DNA of 64,000 nt, taken from the NCBI RefSeq assembly GCF_016889705.1, contig NZ_CP069526.1, forward strand, positions 3,286,001 to 3,350,000, given 5' to 3'. The stretch is from Amycolatopsis sp. FDAARGOS 1241. GTDB lineage: Bacteria > Actinomycetota > Actinomycetes > Mycobacteriales > Pseudonocardiaceae. A program made the translations under genes and the position numbers. Below, in pieces: positions 6,183-15,361 of this stretch. The stretch's first letter is position 1; each line of letters opens with the position of its first letter. Under the pieces are notes generated by a model. The model saw only the letters and a list, made by a program, of their open reading frames with translations, ran no database searches and was not told where the DNA came from.

Positions 6183-8678
6183 TCACGCCTCGGCCATGCC
6201 CGCGGTGAGCGAGCCCCGGGCCGCGCGCCGCGCCGGCAGGGCGGCCGCGAGCGGGGCGGCCAGCACCGCGGCCGCGAGCAGCACCGTGAGCCGGGGCCAC
6301 GGCAACGTGAACAGGACCGGTTCGGCGGCGGTCGACGCGACGCGCGTGATCAGCCACGCCGAGCCGACACCGAGCAGCAGCCCGCACGCGGCGCCGAAGA
6401 CCGCGACGAACACCGACTCGGCGGTGAGCGTCGCGCGCAGCCCGCCCCGCGTCAGGCCGAGTGCGCGCAGCAGTGCCGACTCGCGCGTGCGTTCGAGCAC
6501 CGACAGCGACAGCGTGTTGGCGATGCCGGCGAACGCGATCAGCACGGCGAGAGCCGTGAGTGCCCACAGCAGGTCGAGCGTGCTGCGCAGTGGTGCCGAC
6601 AGCTGGTCCTCGAGGTCGGCGATCGTGTTCAGCTGCGCGAGGGGAGTGGCCGCGAGCGCGTGGTCCAGCCCCGCCCGGACACGGTCGGCGTCGGCGGCCG
6701 TCGCGACCTTCACGAGCACACTGCCGTCGTGCTCGCTGTCCGCCAGTGCGACGCGGGGCAGCTCGCCGAGGTCGACGAGCCCGAGCCCGAGACTGGCGCC
6801 CGGCGCGTCGACGCTGTCGTACACCGCCACGACCCGCAGCGCCCCGGACGCCGTGCGCACCGTCTGGCCGACCGACAACCCGGCCTCTTCGGACAGCTGC
6901 CGGCTCACGGCGAGTTCGCCGGGGCCCAGCCGGTCGAGCCGCCCGGCCAGGACGACCGGCCGCAGCAGCGTGCCCACCGCGTCGCCACGCACGGCGGTCA
7001 TGCCGTACGCGCCGAGGTTGCCGAGGTCACCCGTGAACTCGGTGACCGGCGCGGCGGCCGCGACCCCCGGCACCGCCGCGAGTGTCGCGGGCAGCGTCGG
7101 CGGCAGCTGCTGCCCGTTCACCACCGACGTCACGGTGAATTCCGCCGTCAGCTGCTGTTCGACGCCCCGGCCCTGACCCGCTTCGACCCCGGCGGTCACG
7201 GTCGTCACGAGCGCCACCACGGCCAGCCCGATCGTGAGGGCGGCCGCGGTCGCCGCCGTGCGCCGCGGGTTGCGGTCCGCGTTGAGCGCGGCGAGTTTGG
7301 CGGGCTCACCCAGCACCGGCCCGGTCACCGAGCCGAGCGCCCGCACGACGGGACCGGCCAGCAGCGGCCCGACGGCGAGCAGCGCGCCCAAGAGCGCGAC
7401 CATCGCGAAGACGGCGAGCACGGCACCGTCCTCGACCTCGGCCGCCAGCGCCCCGATCGTCGCGGCGATCCCGGCGACCAGTAGGACCACCGCGGCGATC
7501 GTGCGGGGCCGGCCCGCGCGTGCCCGGCGGCCCTCGACCGGCGTCCGCATCGCCTCCACCGGGGCGACGCGCGTCGCGGTGCGTGCCGGGGGCACGGCTG
7601 CCAGCACCGTCACCACGACCCCGATCACGATCGCCAGCACGGCGGTGCGGGCCGAGAGCGGCACGTACACCGGCGCACCCGGCGGCCCGGTGATCGCCTG
7701 CAGCGCCGCGGCGACCCCGAGCCCGCCGAACACCCCGGCGACCGAGGCGACGAGCCCCACCGCGCCGGCTTCCAGCAGCACCGCACCGAACACCTGCCGC
7801 TTCCCGGCGCCCACGCAGCGCAGGAGCGCGAGCTCCTTCGCTCGCTGCGCCACGAGGATCGTGAACGAGTTGGCGATGACCATTGCGGCCACGACCATCG
7901 CGAGCACGGCGAACGCGGTGAAGAACTTCGTGAGCCCGGCCGAGTCCGGCGCCGCGTTCGACAGCAGCTCCGAAGCGGCGCGGTCACCCGTCACCACGCG
8001 GACACCCTTTCCCCCGACGGCCTTGTCCAGGCCGGCGACGAGCGCGGCCGGCGCGACCCCCTGCGCCGCCCGGACCACGATCTCGCCGTACTCCGGCTCC
8101 GGCGCCACCTGCCGCAGCCCCTCGGGGGTCAGCACCAGGTCCTCGGCGCCGATCCCCGCGTCGGACGGCCGGCTGAAGGTGCCGACCAGGGTGAACGGGT
8201 GCTCGCCGCCCTGCTGGTCGAACAGCGTGACGCGCTGCCCGAGCGTGAAGTCCGCGGCGGTGGTCTCCTCCATCGCGAGCTCCCCGGGCTGCTGTGGGAA
8301 GCGGCCGCCGGCGAGGTCGAACGGCCGCAACGCGGCGTCGGCGGGCAGCGCGACGGCGCCCGCGTCGCGTGCGTGGCCGGTGGTGTCGCGCAGGGGAGCG
8401 CTGACGGTGGTGCGGCCCTCCGCCGCGGCCACACCGGACACCCCGCGCACCTTCGCGAGCAGCGCGTCGTCCAGGCCACCACCACCGCCGCGGGTCTGGT
8501 CGACGACCGCGTCGACCCCGCGGGTCTGGTAGGCGACGGCGGCACGCAGCCCGGCGCCGACGGCCGCGGACAGAATGAGCGAGCCGGACACGAAGGCCAC
8601 CCCGAGGGCGATCGCGACGGCCGAGAGCAGCAGGCGCAGGGGCCGGGCCCGGACCCCCGCGGCGACGACGCGCAGCAT
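6183..8678 (-). CDS. ABC transporter permease, FtsX/MacB type
   Basis: An 831-residue permease with two FtsX-like repeats. A first membrane helix (LLLSAVAIALGVAFVSGSLI) is followed by a large extracytoplasmic domain, three helices around FTAFAVLAMVVAAMVIANSF, a central membrane block, a second extracytoplasmic domain, and three final helices (ALTALAVLIAFAGIANTLSL). This is the usual ten-helix layout of actinobacterial permeases that work in antibiotic or envelope-stress export. The start ATG at 8678 overlaps the stop of the ATPase gene in an ATGA, so the two are translationally coupled. A two-component system is encoded divergently and probably controls the pair. Confidence 0.9.
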   Translation of the reverse strand: MLRVVAAGVRARPLRLLLSAVAIALGVAFVSGSLILSAAVGAGLRAAVAYQTRGVDAVVDQTRGGGGGLDDALLAKVRGVSGVAAAEGRTTVSAPLRDTTGHARDAGAVALPADAALRPFDLAGGRFPQQPGELAMEETTAADFTLGQRVTLFDQQGGEHPFTLVGTFSRPSDAGIGAEDLVLTPEGLRQVAPEPEYGEIVVRAAQGVAPAALVAGLDKAVGGKGVRVVTGDRAASELLSNAAPDSAGLTKFFTAFAVLAMVVAAMVIANSFTILVAQRAKELALLRCVGAGKRQVFGAVLLEAGAVGLVASVAGVFGGLGVAAALQAITGPPGAPVYVPLSARTAVLAIVIGVVVTVLAAVPPARTATRVAPVEAMRTPVEGRRARAGRPRTIAAVVLLVAGIAATIGALAAEVEDGAVLAVFAMVALLGALLAVGPLLAGPVVRALGSVTGPVLGEPAKLAALNADRNPRRTAATAAALTIGLAVVALVTTVTAGVEAGQGRGVEQQLTAEFTVTSVVNGQQLPPTLPATLAAVPGVAAAAPVTEFTGDLGNLGAYGMTAVRGDAVGTLLRPVVLAGRLDRLGPGELAVSRQLSEEAGLSVGQTVRTASGALRVVAVYDSVDAPGASLGLGLVDLGELPRVALADSEHDGSVLVKVATAADADRVRAGLDHALAATPLAQLNTIADLEDQLSAPLRSTLDLLWALTALAVLIAFAGIANTLSLSVLERTRESALLRALGLTRGGLRATLTAESVFVAVFGAACGLLLGVGSAWLITRVASTAAEPVLFTLPWPRLTVLLAAAVLAAPLAAALPARRAARGSLTAGMAEA

Positions 8679-9424
8679 CACGCCACCAGCCCGCTCAGCG
8701 CGGCCAGCACGGAGTCGGCCGTCGGGTGGGGCACGTGCGCGGCGACGCGGCCGTCGGCCAGCAGCACGCCGTGGTCGGTGTAGGACGCGGCGACCGGGTC
8801 GTGCGTCACCATCACCACCGTCTGGCCGAGCTCGCGCACCGACGCGCGCAGGAAGCCGAGCACCTCCGCGCCCGAGCGCGAGTCGAGGTTGCCGGTGGGC
8901 TCGTCGGCGAAGACCACCTCCGGCCGGCCCACCAGCGCGCGGGCGCACGCCACGCGCTGCTGCTGGCCACCGGACAGCTCCGCGGGGTGGTGGCGCAGGC
9001 GCCGGCGCAGCCCGAGCGCGTCGACGACCACGCCGAACCACGACGGGTCGGGCCTGCGGCCGGCCAGGCGCAGGCCGAGCAGGATGTTCTCTTCGGCGGT
9101 CATCGTCGGCAGCAGGTTGAACGCCTGGAACACGAACCCGATCCGGTCGCGCCGCAGCCGCGTCAGCGCGGCGTCGGACAGGCCGGTGAGCTCGGTCTGC
9201 CCGATCCGGACGCTGCCGGAGTCCACCGTGTCCAGCCCGGCGAGGCAGTGCATCAGCGTCGACTTGCCGGACCCCGACGGGCCCAGCACGGACGTGAACC
9301 GCCGCGCCGGGAAGTCGACGGACACGTGGTCCAGTGCCCGCACCGCCGTGTCCCCGCGGCCGTGGACCTTGACGACCCCGCGGACGCCTGCCGCGACCAG
9401 ACCGTCCATTGTGCTTGGTTGCAT
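8678..9424 (-). CDS. ABC transporter ATP-binding protein (LolD/MacB type)
   Basis: A 248-residue ATPase with Walker A GPSGSGKS at 48-55, Q-loop FVFQAFNLLPTMTA, signature LSGGQQQR at about 150-157 and Walker B VVFADEP at 170-176. The NLLP-type Q-loop is typical of ATPases that serve FtsX-type permeases. ATG at 9424 or a second ATG five codons in (9409) could start it. It precedes and overlaps the permease gene and is divergent from the response-regulator gene. Confidence 0.92.
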   Translation of the reverse strand: MQPSTMDGLVAAGVRGVVKVHGRGDTAVRALDHVSVDFPARRFTSVLGPSGSGKSTLMHCLAGLDTVDSGSVRIGQTELTGLSDAALTRLRRDRIGFVFQAFNLLPTMTAEENILLGLRLAGRRPDPSWFGVVVDALGLRRRLRHHPAELSGGQQQRVACARALVGRPEVVFADEPTGNLDSRSGAEVLGFLRASVRELGQTVVMVTHDPVAASYTDHGVLLADGRVAAHVPHPTADSVLAALSGLVA

Positions 9425-9475
9425 GAGTTCTCCCCGAACTTCGCCTGTGGTGCCCGGCGATCATGGCGGGCGCGG

Positions 9476-9516
9476 CCTGAACGGTTCCTGAACCCACCTG
9501 AAGAACGCTTCAGGTG
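9476..9516. promoter_or_regulatory. OmpR-type direct repeats and inverted repeat between ABC exporter and two-component system
   Basis: CCTGAAC occurs at 9476-9482 and 9487-9493, and CCTGAAG at 9497-9503, a period of 10-11 bp. This is the phasing expected for tandem binding of OmpR/PhoB-type regulators on one DNA face. The last copy also forms a perfect 9-bp inverted repeat, 9495-9503 with 9508-9516 around AACG. Lying between the divergent exporter and regulator genes, it could control both. Confidence 0.6.
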
Positions 9517-9546
9517 CCCGCGGCGGCGTCTGGGAAGATCGGGTTC

Positions 9547-10230
9547 ATGAGGGTGCTCGTGGTCGAGGACGAGCGGCGGCTCGCCGAGACGCTGCAGTGG
9601 GGGCTCGAAGCCGACGGTTACGCCGTGGACCTCGCCCACGACGGCGAGACGGGGCTGCAGCTCGCGCAGCTGCACCCGTACCAGGTCATCGTGCTGGACA
9701 TCATGCTGCCGAAGCTGAACGGCTACCGGGTTTGCGCCGCGCTGCGCGAACGGGGCGTGACGACGCCGATCCTCATGCTGACGGCCAAGAACGGCGAGTA
9801 CGACGAAGCGGAGGCGCTGGACACGGGCGCCGACGACTTCCTGAGCAAGCCGTTCTCCTACGTCGTGCTCACCGCCCGCCTGCGCGCGCTCGTGCGCCGC
9901 GGCCGGGCGGCCGCGGCGGCGACGCTGACCTTCGGCGATCTCGTGCTCGACCCGGCGAAGCGCACGTGCCGGCGCGGGGGCACCCCGGTGGCGCTGACGA
10001 CGAAGGAGTTCGCGGTCCTGGAGTGCCTGCTGCGCCACGACGGCCACGTGGTCGCGAAGCACGAGATCCTGGAGCAGGTGTGGGACCTCGCGTACCAGGG
10101 CGACCCGAACATCGTGGAGGTCTACGTGAGCGCGCTGCGGCGCAAGCTGGACGCGCCGTTCGGGCGGCGCACGATCGCGACCGTGCGCGGCGCCGGCTAC
10201 CGGCTGGTGGCCGACGGGCCCCATGAGTAG
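9547..10230 (+). CDS. OmpR-family response regulator
   Basis: A 227-residue two-domain regulator. The receiver has the acidic pair in VVEDE, phospho-acceptor Asp51 (VIVLDIMLP), Thr79 and Lys101 (FLSKPF). The C-terminal winged helix includes LTTKEFAVLECLLRH, VWDLAYQGDPNIVEVYVSAL and TVRGAGYRL, the OmpR/PhoB pattern. The ATG at 9547 was preferred to an upstream in-frame ATG at 9514 because MRVLVVEDE is the usual start. It overlaps the kinase gene by 8 bp. Confidence 0.93.
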   Translation: MRVLVVEDERRLAETLQWGLEADGYAVDLAHDGETGLQLAQLHPYQVIVLDIMLPKLNGYRVCAALRERGVTTPILMLTAKNGEYDEAEALDTGADDFLSKPFSYVVLTARLRALVRRGRAAAAATLTFGDLVLDPAKRTCRRGGTPVALTTKEFAVLECLLRHDGHVVAKHEILEQVWDLAYQGDPNIVEVYVSALRRKLDAPFGRRTIATVRGAGYRLVADGPHE

Positions 10231-11695
10231 GGGGTGGCCCGAGTCCGTGCGGCGGAGCACGGCGCTCGCGGCCGTGCTGCTGGCCGTGGTGGTGTTCGGG
10301 CTGGGCTGGTGGGGGATCCGGCAGTTCGTGTCGACGCAGCTGTCGCGCAACGCGGTGACCGCGACGCGCGCGGAGCTCGACCGGCTGGCCGCCGCGTACC
10401 GGCTGGGTGCGCTCCCGTCGGCGGGGCTGAACGGGGACGCGATGTTCGAGGTCGTCGCCGACTCCGGGCAGGCCGTCGTCCACAGCGAGAACCTCAGCCG
10501 GCTCGATCCCGCGTGGCGGCCGCTGCCGCCCGCCCCGCGCGGTGCGCCTGCCGGCTGGGTCACGACCACGAGCGCGACGCTGCGCCCGGGAACGCACCCG
10601 CAGTGGCGTGAGTACCGCACTTACACCGTCGTCGGGACGGTGGTCCCGGACGTACCGGCCGCTCTCGTGCAGCCGCTGGGGCGGTCGGGGTCCAGTGTGG
10701 ACGCGGGGTTGTCCGGCGCCGCGGGGCCGCGATACCGGTTGACGCTCTACCTCTACGTGCTGCCCTGGGACACGCTCGGCACGGTGGGGCTGTTCGACGA
10801 CACGCTGCGGGTGTTCGTGCCCGTCGCGGTGCTCCTGACGGGGATCGTCGCGTGGTTCGCGGCCGGGCGCGCGCTGCGGCCGGTGGAGGCGATCCGCTCG
10901 AAGCTCGCGGAAGTGAGCGGCAGCAGGCTCGACCGCCGCGTGCCCGTGCCGCGGTCGAAAGACGAAATCGCGCGGCTGGCCCACACGACCAACGACACGC
11001 TCGACCGCCTGCAGCGCGCCCACGAGCGGCAAGAGCGCTTCGTGGCCGACGCGAGCCACGAGCTGCGCAGCCCGCTGGCGAGCCTGCGCACCGGTCTGGA
11101 GGTGGCATTGGCCCACCCCGGCCGAGCCGACTGGCCCGCCGTCGCCGAACGTTCCCTCGACGATGTCCGGCGTCTGCAACGCATCACCGCCGACCTGCTG
11201 CAGCTGGCGGTGGACCAGGCCGGCGCGCCCGCGTCCGACCCCGTCGACCTCGCCGACGTGGTGCGCGAGCAGGTTGCCGAACGCGCCTTGTCGGACGGTC
11301 CGACGTTCCGGTCCTTTGTGGACGGACCGGCCGTGGTGCCGGGCGAACCGGTCCAGCTCGAACGCCTGCTGCGCAACCTCCTCGACAACGCCGCCCGCCA
11401 CGCCGCGTCGTCCGTGACGGTCACCGTCGGCCGCACCGGCCCCCACGTCGTCCTCGAAGTCCTCGACGACGGCCCCGGCATCCCACCCGCCGACCGCGAG
11501 CGGGTGTTCGACCGCTTCGCCCGCCTGGACGACGCGCGCACCCGCGACGCCGGCGGGTCCGGCCTGGGCCTCACGCTGGCCCGCGACATCGCCCACCGCC
11601 ACGGCGGCACCCTCACCGCCGAGGACTCCGCCAGCGGCGCCCGCCTCGTCGCGTGCCTCCCGGCTGCCGATGCGGCGGTCACTGCCGCCGAGTGA
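10223..11695 (+). CDS. sensor histidine kinase
   Basis: A 490-residue membrane kinase. Membrane segments lie at about 12-33 and 196-213, with an extracytoplasmic sensor between them. A HAMP linker follows, then the dimerisation box FVADASHELRSPL with His279 as phosphorylation site. The ATPase domain shows the N box LLRNLLDNAARHA, G1 DDGPGIP and G2 GGSGLGLTLA. It overlaps the response-regulator gene, and the pair adjoins an ABC exporter, suggesting it senses something the exporter handles, such as a cell-envelope-active compound. The signal is unknown. Confidence 0.92.
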   Translation: MSRGWPESVRRSTALAAVLLAVVVFGLGWWGIRQFVSTQLSRNAVTATRAELDRLAAAYRLGALPSAGLNGDAMFEVVADSGQAVVHSENLSRLDPAWRPLPPAPRGAPAGWVTTTSATLRPGTHPQWREYRTYTVVGTVVPDVPAALVQPLGRSGSSVDAGLSGAAGPRYRLTLYLYVLPWDTLGTVGLFDDTLRVFVPVAVLLTGIVAWFAAGRALRPVEAIRSKLAEVSGSRLDRRVPVPRSKDEIARLAHTTNDTLDRLQRAHERQERFVADASHELRSPLASLRTGLEVALAHPGRADWPAVAERSLDDVRRLQRITADLLQLAVDQAGAPASDPVDLADVVREQVAERALSDGPTFRSFVDGPAVVPGEPVQLERLLRNLLDNAARHAASSVTVTVGRTGPHVVLEVLDDGPGIPPADRERVFDRFARLDDARTRDAGGSGLGLTLARDIAHRHGGTLTAEDSASGARLVACLPAADAAVTAAE

Positions 11696-12048
11696 ACGGA
11701 TGGGCCCCGGCTTCACACCGCCTTGCGCGCGAAGCGGTGTGCCGGTTCCCCTGTGCGGTGCGCTCGTCCCGACCACGGCGCCGGCGCAGGCGCGGGCGAG
11801 GTGCACAGTGCCGTGCGGGCTGCGGCTCTGCCGGCGACGAGGCGGCCGGCGTTGCTCTACCACGGTGTCCGGCGCGAGGCTCTCTCGCCTAGCGCGCGGC
11901 GAAGGCGGCCAGTCCGGCGGTGTTCACGTCGGGTGTGTTCGACCGGCGAGGCCGCGGTGTTCTACGGGCGCCGGTGCTGGTCGCGCGCCGCCGCTCGCGC
12001 GGGAGGTTTCAGGGGGCGGGAGCGACTGTTCCGGTCGGTCGCGCGGGG
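11696..12048. other. gene-free convergent spacer
   Basis: About 350 bp between the kinase gene and the convergent lipoprotein gene. The only structure seen is a hairpin, CACACCGC at 11714-11721 with GCGGTGTG at 11734-11741, which could end the kinase transcript. No coding frame with a ribosome-binding site is evident. Confidence 0.4.
11714..11741 (+). terminator. possible terminator after the kinase gene
   Basis: An 8-bp perfect inverted repeat with a 12-nt loop starts 18 bp after the kinase stop codon. There is no T-run. It is weaker than the other hairpins in this window. Confidence 0.4.
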
Positions 12049-12546
12049 TCAGGGGGTCGTCGACGTGGTGCTGGTGGAGCCGCCGCAGACGTCGAGCACC
12101 GAGCGGACCGACGCGGCGACCTGGCCGGCCGCGGAGCGGACCGCGGCGGTGTCCAACGGCTGGGTCGTGAGGGCGGTCTCGAGCTGTCCGACGGCCGCGC
12201 CGGCCGCGTCGAGGCCGGCGCGGGCGTTCGGGCCGAGGGTGTCGCGGGCGGCGTCGAGGGCGGCGGCCAGGTCGCGGCCGGCGGTGGCGACCTGCTCGCG
12301 GCTCGTCTGGCCGGCGACGAGCGCCTGCACCTGACTGGTGAGGTTGCGGGTCGCCGAGCTGACCGCGGCGCACTCGGTGCTCGTCTCGCCGGCGGTAGGC
12401 GAGGCGGTGGGCGCGGGGGTGGGGGACGGTGTTTGTCCATTTTGGCCACCGCCGGCTCCGCCGCCGCACGCGACCGCGATCGCGGCGACCGCGGCCACGA
12501 CCGCCGCGGCCCCGGTGCGCGCTGTTCGCCGTGTGGGTGCGCTCAC
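12049..12546 (-). CDS. secreted lipoprotein-like hypothetical protein
   Basis: A 165-residue protein with a charged N-terminus (MSAPTRRTARTG), a hydrophobic stretch and AVAC-GGG, a plausible though weak lipobox with Cys27. A Pro/Thr/Ser-rich linker (TPSPTPAPTASPTAGE) follows. The rest is an Ala-rich helical domain with two cysteines (ECAAVSSATRN near the linker and LDVCGG near the end) that could form a disulfide. No family was recognised. It converges with the histidine kinase gene. Confidence 0.65.
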   Translation of the reverse strand: MSAPTRRTARTGAAAVVAAVAAIAVACGGGAGGGQNGQTPSPTPAPTASPTAGETSTECAAVSSATRNLTSQVQALVAGQTSREQVATAGRDLAAALDAARDTLGPNARAGLDAAGAAVGQLETALTTQPLDTAAVRSAAGQVAASVRSVLDVCGGSTSTTSTTP

Positions 12547-12877
12547 GGGCGCTCCTCTCCCGCCGCGGGCGACGTGGCCTGGGCTCCTGTCCCCCCATCG
12601 TCGCGGCGGCGGCGGCCGGGGTGCCTCGCCTGATCCGGGTGACCTGTCCGCAGCGCGGAACGCCGCACGGCCACCGGACCCGGTCGAATCGAAACAACCT
12701 CCCCAGGATCAGGCGTCAGCACGGAAATCCCCACCCGGCGCGGAGCACCACTCTCCGAAGAGGAGCAGGACCTCTTGCCATCGCTCGACGACCGTGGCCC
12801 CCGATACCGGTATGGCGCCGGAAAATCACGGGCTCGGCGACGGCGGATCCCCGGGAAACCGTTCTCTCCGTGAACGG
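12547..12877. other. gene-free spacer
   Basis: About 330 bp upstream of the lipoprotein gene and downstream of the UspA-like gene, both on the minus strand. No gene, RNA or clear repeat was seen. Confidence 0.3.
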
Positions 12878-13345
12878 TCAGCGTTTCGCGGTGATCGTGG
12901 TGACCGGCAGCCCGAACCGGCGCTCGGCCTGGTGCGGGAGGTCGGCCTTGAGCCAGCGGGAGGCGCGCCGGGGCAGCGTGGCCACGACGATCTCGTCGAA
13001 GTCGCGGTCGGCGAGCACCTTCTCGATGGCTTCGAGGGGATGGGCGCTCCCGAGGTCGCCGTCCGCCTGGACCTTCTGCGCGGCGAGGTCGGCGAGCACC
13101 TGGTCCAGCCGTTGCCGGGCCTGCGCCGTGGCCTCCTCGTCGGAGGCGGGTCGACCGGAGTCCAGCACCACGCTGGGCATCGGCATGAGGCCACCGGCGG
13201 CGGGCACCGTGTGGTAGTGCGCGGCGGCGGTGTTCGGGACGAGCACGTAGAAGGAACTCGGCCCCGCCTCGATCCTGGTGCGGAGCTCCTTCTGCAGCTC
13301 CGGCCCCAGGAGGGTCTGGTTCGCGACCACGAGGTAACTGCGCAT
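12878..13345 (-). CDS. UspA-like stress protein
   Basis: A 155-residue protein. The C-terminal half (LEAIEKVLADRDFDEIVVATL, then RRASRWLKADLPHQAERRFG, then LPVTTI) follows the last strands and helices of universal-stress-protein domains, and the N-terminus (RSYLVVANQTLLG) its first strand. The canonical ATP-binding G-2X-G-9X-G(S/T) motif is not obvious, so it may not bind ATP. The ATG at 13345 is preferred to a GTG three codons upstream (13354). It stands alone. Confidence 0.6.
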   Translation of the reverse strand: MRSYLVVANQTLLGPELQKELRTRIEAGPSSFYVLVPNTAAAHYHTVPAAGGLMPMPSVVLDSGRPASDEEATAQARQRLDQVLADLAAQKVQADGDLGSAHPLEAIEKVLADRDFDEIVVATLPRRASRWLKADLPHQAERRFGLPVTTITAKR

Positions 13346-13571
13346 GAAGACCACCCACTTGGTCAGCCCTTGACATGGTGTCCTGATTCATGATAAGGCG
13401 CGCCGCTCGTCGTGGTCTACGGGCGAGTGGTGCCGGGGCCTTGTGTGAACCCCGTGCGGGGGACAACGCCGGCGTTCCGCCTTACCTCAGTGGCCACCAT
13501 CGAGACGGGCCCCAGGTCCACAGAGGATTTGCTGGGCGCGGATCCCCGATGAGGTCTCGGATCCTCCGGCC
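13346..13571. other. spacer between UspA-like gene and glucokinase gene
   Basis: About 225 bp holding the promoter region of the UspA-like gene (minus strand) and the 3' flank of the glucokinase gene. A TTGACA at 13370 with TGATAA 15 bp on reads toward the plus strand, where no gene follows. No terminator hairpin was found. Confidence 0.3.
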
Positions 13572-14576
13572 TCACCGCAGGTGGGACAGGTCGGCAGCGC
13601 CCACGAGCCCGGCTTCGTTGCCCAGTTCGGCGATGCGCACCTTCGCGGTCGGGCGGTGTCCGCGGCCGGTGAGGTTCTTGCGGAAGACGACCTCGGCCGG
13701 CGCGCGCAGGATCTCCCCGGCCTCGGACACGCCGCCGGCGATGACGAACATGCCCGGATCGAGGATCGCGGCCAGCGCGGCCATCCCGCGCCCGAGCCAT
13801 TTGCCCAGCTCGTCGAAGCAGTTCAGCGCGGTCACGTCCCCCGACTGCGCGGCCGCGGTGACGAGGTGGCCGGTGATGCCCTCGGGGCGCCCACCGGCGA
13901 GCCGCAGCAGTTCCTGGGCCATCGAGGGCGCCACGGTCGCCTGCTCCTGCGCTTCGAGGACGAGCGCACGCCCGCTGCCGTACTGCTCCCAGCACCCGTG
14001 CAGGCCGCACCCGCAACGCCGGCCGTCCGGGACGATGGTGAAGTGCCCGATCTCGGCGGCCAGCCCGTACCGGCCCCGCAACAGCTTCCCGTCGACGACG
14101 ACGCCGCCGCCGATCCCGGTGCCGATGGTGAGGATGACGGCGTGGGACTCGCCGCGGGCGGCGCCGAACCGGGCCTCGGCCCACGCGGCCGCGTTGGCGT
14201 CGTTCTCCACGACCACGGGCATGCCGAGCCGGTCCTCCAGAGACTCGCGCAAGTGCTCGTCGCGCCAGGCGAGGTTCGGCGCGAACATGACGGTCGAGCG
14301 CTTCTCGTCGACGAAGCCCGCCGCGCCCAGCCCGACACCGACCACGGTGTATTCGCTGGTCAGCTCACGAACAGCGTCGGCGATGGACTCCTGGGTCCGC
14401 GGCGGGTCGTCGGCGGGTGTCGGGCGCCGGGTGCGGGCGACGATGTGCCCGCCCTCGTCGACGACCCCCGCGGCGATCTTGGTGCCGCCGATGTCGACGC
14501 CGATGGCGAGTGTCCTCTCGGCCGTTTCCCGGACCCGCCGGGGAACCGGCTCCGCCGCTGGTGCTTGGCTGTTCAT
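13572..14576 (-). CDS. ROK-family glucokinase
   Basis: A 334-residue sugar kinase. The phosphate-binding motif VDIGGTK lies at about 27-33, ENDANAAAWAE follows, the catalytic region is TIGTGIGGG, and the ROK zinc motif is CGCGLHGCWEQYGSG. Glucokinases of this family phosphorylate free glucose with ATP. The start ATG (14576) overlaps the stop of the preceding HAD gene in ATGA. As last gene of the sugar operon it would phosphorylate the glucose released by the GH65 phosphorylase. Confidence 0.9.
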   Translation of the reverse strand: MNSQAPAAEPVPRRVRETAERTLAIGVDIGGTKIAAGVVDEGGHIVARTRRPTPADDPPRTQESIADAVRELTSEYTVVGVGLGAAGFVDEKRSTVMFAPNLAWRDEHLRESLEDRLGMPVVVENDANAAAWAEARFGAARGESHAVILTIGTGIGGGVVVDGKLLRGRYGLAAEIGHFTIVPDGRRCGCGLHGCWEQYGSGRALVLEAQEQATVAPSMAQELLRLAGGRPEGITGHLVTAAAQSGDVTALNCFDELGKWLGRGMAALAAILDPGMFVIAGGVSEAGEILRAPAEVVFRKNLTGRGHRPTAKVRIAELGNEAGLVGAADLSHLR

Positions 14577-15361
14577 GACGCCCGCCCCGCCAGTTCGTGG
14601 GTGCCGAGCGCCGCGACGTCGATCTCGTCGAGGGAGGTCACCACGATGTCGGCCCGCGCGGCCGTGAGCAGCGCCTCGTCGTCGGCTCTGGCGACCCCCA
14701 GCGCCGACATCCCGCCGGCCTTCGCGGCTTCGATGCCGCTGGCCGCGTCTTCGACGACGAAGCAGTCTTCGGGGGCGACGCCGAGCTCGGCCGCCCCGGT
14801 CAGGAAGATCTCCGGGTGTGGCTTGCCGTGGGCGAAGTCGCGGCCGGAGATGTCGGCGTCGAAGGAGTCGAGCAGGCTCAGCCCGGGCGTCACGAAGTCG
14901 TAGGAGAGGCCGTTCTGCGCGGCGAAGGTGTCGAGGCGGATCTGCCGCAGGAAGAGCCCCGCGTTCTTCGACGACGACGCCGCGGCGGTCGGGATGCCCG
15001 CGGCCTTCACCGCGAGGACGAAGCGCAGCGCGTCGGGGTACGCCTCGAACTCGCCGGCCTCGATGAGCTTGATGACCATGGCCTGCTTGTGCGCGCCGTA
15101 GGCCTCGACGCGATCCTTCGCGTCGGGGACCTCGAAGTGCTCGAGGGCGGCCAGCGCTCCGGCTGCCCGGGGTTTGCCGGACATCACCTGCTGGTAGACC
15201 TGCGGGGTGAAGCGGTCGTCCGACCACGTGGTCCGGTCGCGGATGTCGGCCCAGTCGGTCTCCATCAGCTCGCGCAGCGAATCCTTCCAGGCCCGCTCGT
15301 GCGGGGAGTCGACGAGCACGCCGTCGACGTCGAAGATCGCGCCCTCAAAGCCCGTCGCCAT
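14573..15361 (-). CDS. beta-phosphoglucomutase-like HAD hydrolase
   Basis: A 262-residue HAD-superfamily protein. FDVDGVLVDSP gives Asp11 (nucleophile) and Asp13, AASSSKNA is motif II, GKPHPEIFL motif III and VVEDAASGIEAAKAGG motif IV. The extended cap domain and length fit beta-phosphoglucomutases that pair with GH65 phosphorylases, converting beta-glucose 1-phosphate to glucose 6-phosphate. The ATG at 15361 (GGGAGCC upstream) overlaps the 3' end of the OtsB-GH65 gene by 17 bp. In Mycobacterium tuberculosis the equivalent domain is fused to the other two in Rv2006. Confidence 0.85.
   Translation of the reverse strand: MATGFEGAIFDVDGVLVDSPHERAWKDSLRELMETDWADIRDRTTWSDDRFTPQVYQQVMSGKPRAAGALAALEHFEVPDAKDRVEAYGAHKQAMVIKLIEAGEFEAYPDALRFVLAVKAAGIPTAAASSSKNAGLFLRQIRLDTFAAQNGLSYDFVTPGLSLLDSFDADISGRDFAHGKPHPEIFLTGAAELGVAPEDCFVVEDAASGIEAAKAGGMSALGVARADDEALLTAARADIVVTSLDEIDVAALGTHELAGRAS

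Noticed and set aside
13370..13396. TTGACA-N15-TGATAA promoter-like pair on the plus strand
   Set aside because: Spacing is short, and no plus-strand gene follows; probably chance.
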